Positions 63,611 through 64,000 of a DNA stretch of 64,000 bases are shown piece after piece. How positions within the stretch are numbered: the stretch's first letter is position 1; each line of letters begins with the position of its first letter. The translations under genes were made by a program, and so were the position numbers. Under the pieces are notes generated by a model. The model worked only from the letters and a program-made list of their open reading frames with translations, ran no database searches and was not told where the DNA came from. The stretch spans positions 1-64,000 of the forward strand of contig JAFQEO010000002.1 in the NCBI GenBank assembly GCA_017399005.1, in the 5' to 3' direction. The DNA is from Peptococcaceae bacterium. GTDB taxonomy: Bacteria; Bacillota; Peptococcia; Peptococcales; Peptococcaceae.

Positions 63611-64000
63611 ATGAAATTTACAGAAGAACAGCTGAGAATTGCAGCAAAACGGGCAGATGACCGGATGTTTGCGCAGCTGCCTGATGAGGCTGTCTGTATA
63701 GCCTATACGTTTTCGGAAACCTTTGAACAGAATATGGCTCAGTTAATCGAACAGGTAAAGGCAGACAGGATTGCTCCTGTGAAAGTGCCTATGGGTTGGC
63801 GGTACTATACCCGTAACGGCCTGGTAGCAGTGCTGTTATGTTTTATGTTATCATGCATTGCTATGCCCGATATCGTGCTGGCAGGTTATCAGAAACTGGT
63901 GGAAGTCATTGAAACAGTCGTAACCGAATACACCGAATATCGTTATCATTCCAGCGAAACAGCCGATGCAGAATTTGTTCCAGTGACATTTGGGTGGTTG
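63611..64000 (+). CDS. Probable anti-sigma or DUF4367-type membrane protein, 3' end outside window
   Basis: The first 130 residues of a protein that runs off the window. Residues 1-70 are soluble and charged (MKFTEEQLRIAAKRADDRMF). A membrane span lies at about 76-96 ('GLVAVLLCFMLSCIAMPDIV'). The outside part starts 'LAGYQKLVEVIETVVTEYTE' and reaches 'EFVPVTFGWL', which resembles the opening of DUF4367 domains in Clostridia. Position 4 nt after a sigma-factor gene supports a regulatory partner role. ATG 63611 follows GGAGGTATGACGGG. Confidence 0.7.
   Translation, partial: MKFTEEQLRIAAKRADDRMFAQLPDEAVCIAYTFSETFEQNMAQLIEQVKADRIAPVKVPMGWRYYTRNGLVAVLLCFMLSCIAMPDIVLAGYQKLVEVIETVVTEYTEYRYHSSETADAEFVPVTFGWL

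Overview
The window looks like chromosome of an anaerobic, spore-lineage Firmicute of the class Clostridia. The reasons are sporulation genes (yabP, yabQ, a spoIIE-type phosphatase, gpr, a BofC-like protein), AGGAGG-type ribosome sites, a CIRCE/HrcA heat-shock operon, a T-box leader on pheST, a tungsten-type aldehyde:ferredoxin oxidoreductase, SLH and sortase-type surface proteins, and tRNAs without encoded CCA. A group III (archaeal-like) chaperonin inside the dnaK operon points toward a Peptococcaceae-like lineage; that placement is a guess. No rRNA, CRISPR array, complete insertion sequence or prophage was seen. Layout: 0-1.3 kb is the end of an SLH-anchored pilin-type surface protein. 1.3-1.8 kb holds a decayed RAYT transposase with a REP-like palindrome. 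1.8-7.9 kb is a dipeptidase followed by the yabP-yabQ-divIC-S1 block, a Ppx/GppA phosphatase, a possible SPOCS-domain protein and a short soluble SpoIIE. 8.5-19.2 kb is one giant gene (3548 aa) with a VWA domain and about 24 Cna-B repeats, preceded by a 600-nt leader. 19.4-25.8 kb is hrcA, group III chaperonin, grpE, dnaK, dnaJ. 26-33 kb is housekeeping and small genes (DUF1846, thioredoxin, DUF5662, BlaI-type repressor, gpr, rsmD, plsX, acpP). 33.3-35.7 kb is an oxidoreductase, MoaD-like and ferredoxin operon. 36-41 kb is uvrB-uvrA. 41-45 kb is T-box-pheS-pheT. 45-48.3 kb is a lone trpB, 6S RNA, a split chromate transporter and yerC. 48.4-48.6 kb is a tRNA trio (Glu, Val, Thr). 48.7-53.3 kb is an accessory stretch of Xre regulator, unknown membrane proteins and a LytTR/GHKL two-component system, punctuated by three copies of one terminator. 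53.4-57.8 kb is trkA with two tandem trkH genes. 57.9-61.1 kb carries small genes and a type II toxin-antitoxin pair. 61.2-64 kb has an iron alcohol dehydrogenase, a previously unlabelled type I toxin-antitoxin locus, and an ECF sigma factor with its probable regulator cut by the window edge. The most notable points are: (1) the type I toxin-antitoxin candidate at 62.5-62.9 kb, with convergent consensus promoters and matching 5' hairpin sequences on both RNAs; (2) the chaperonin inside the HrcA regulon; (3) a group of long intergenic hairpins, two of which share a 25-nt segment; (4) a near-perfect palindrome overlapping the yerC -10 box; (5) the structured leader of the giant adhesin. All functional assignments come from reading the translated sequence against remembered family features; no database search was run.
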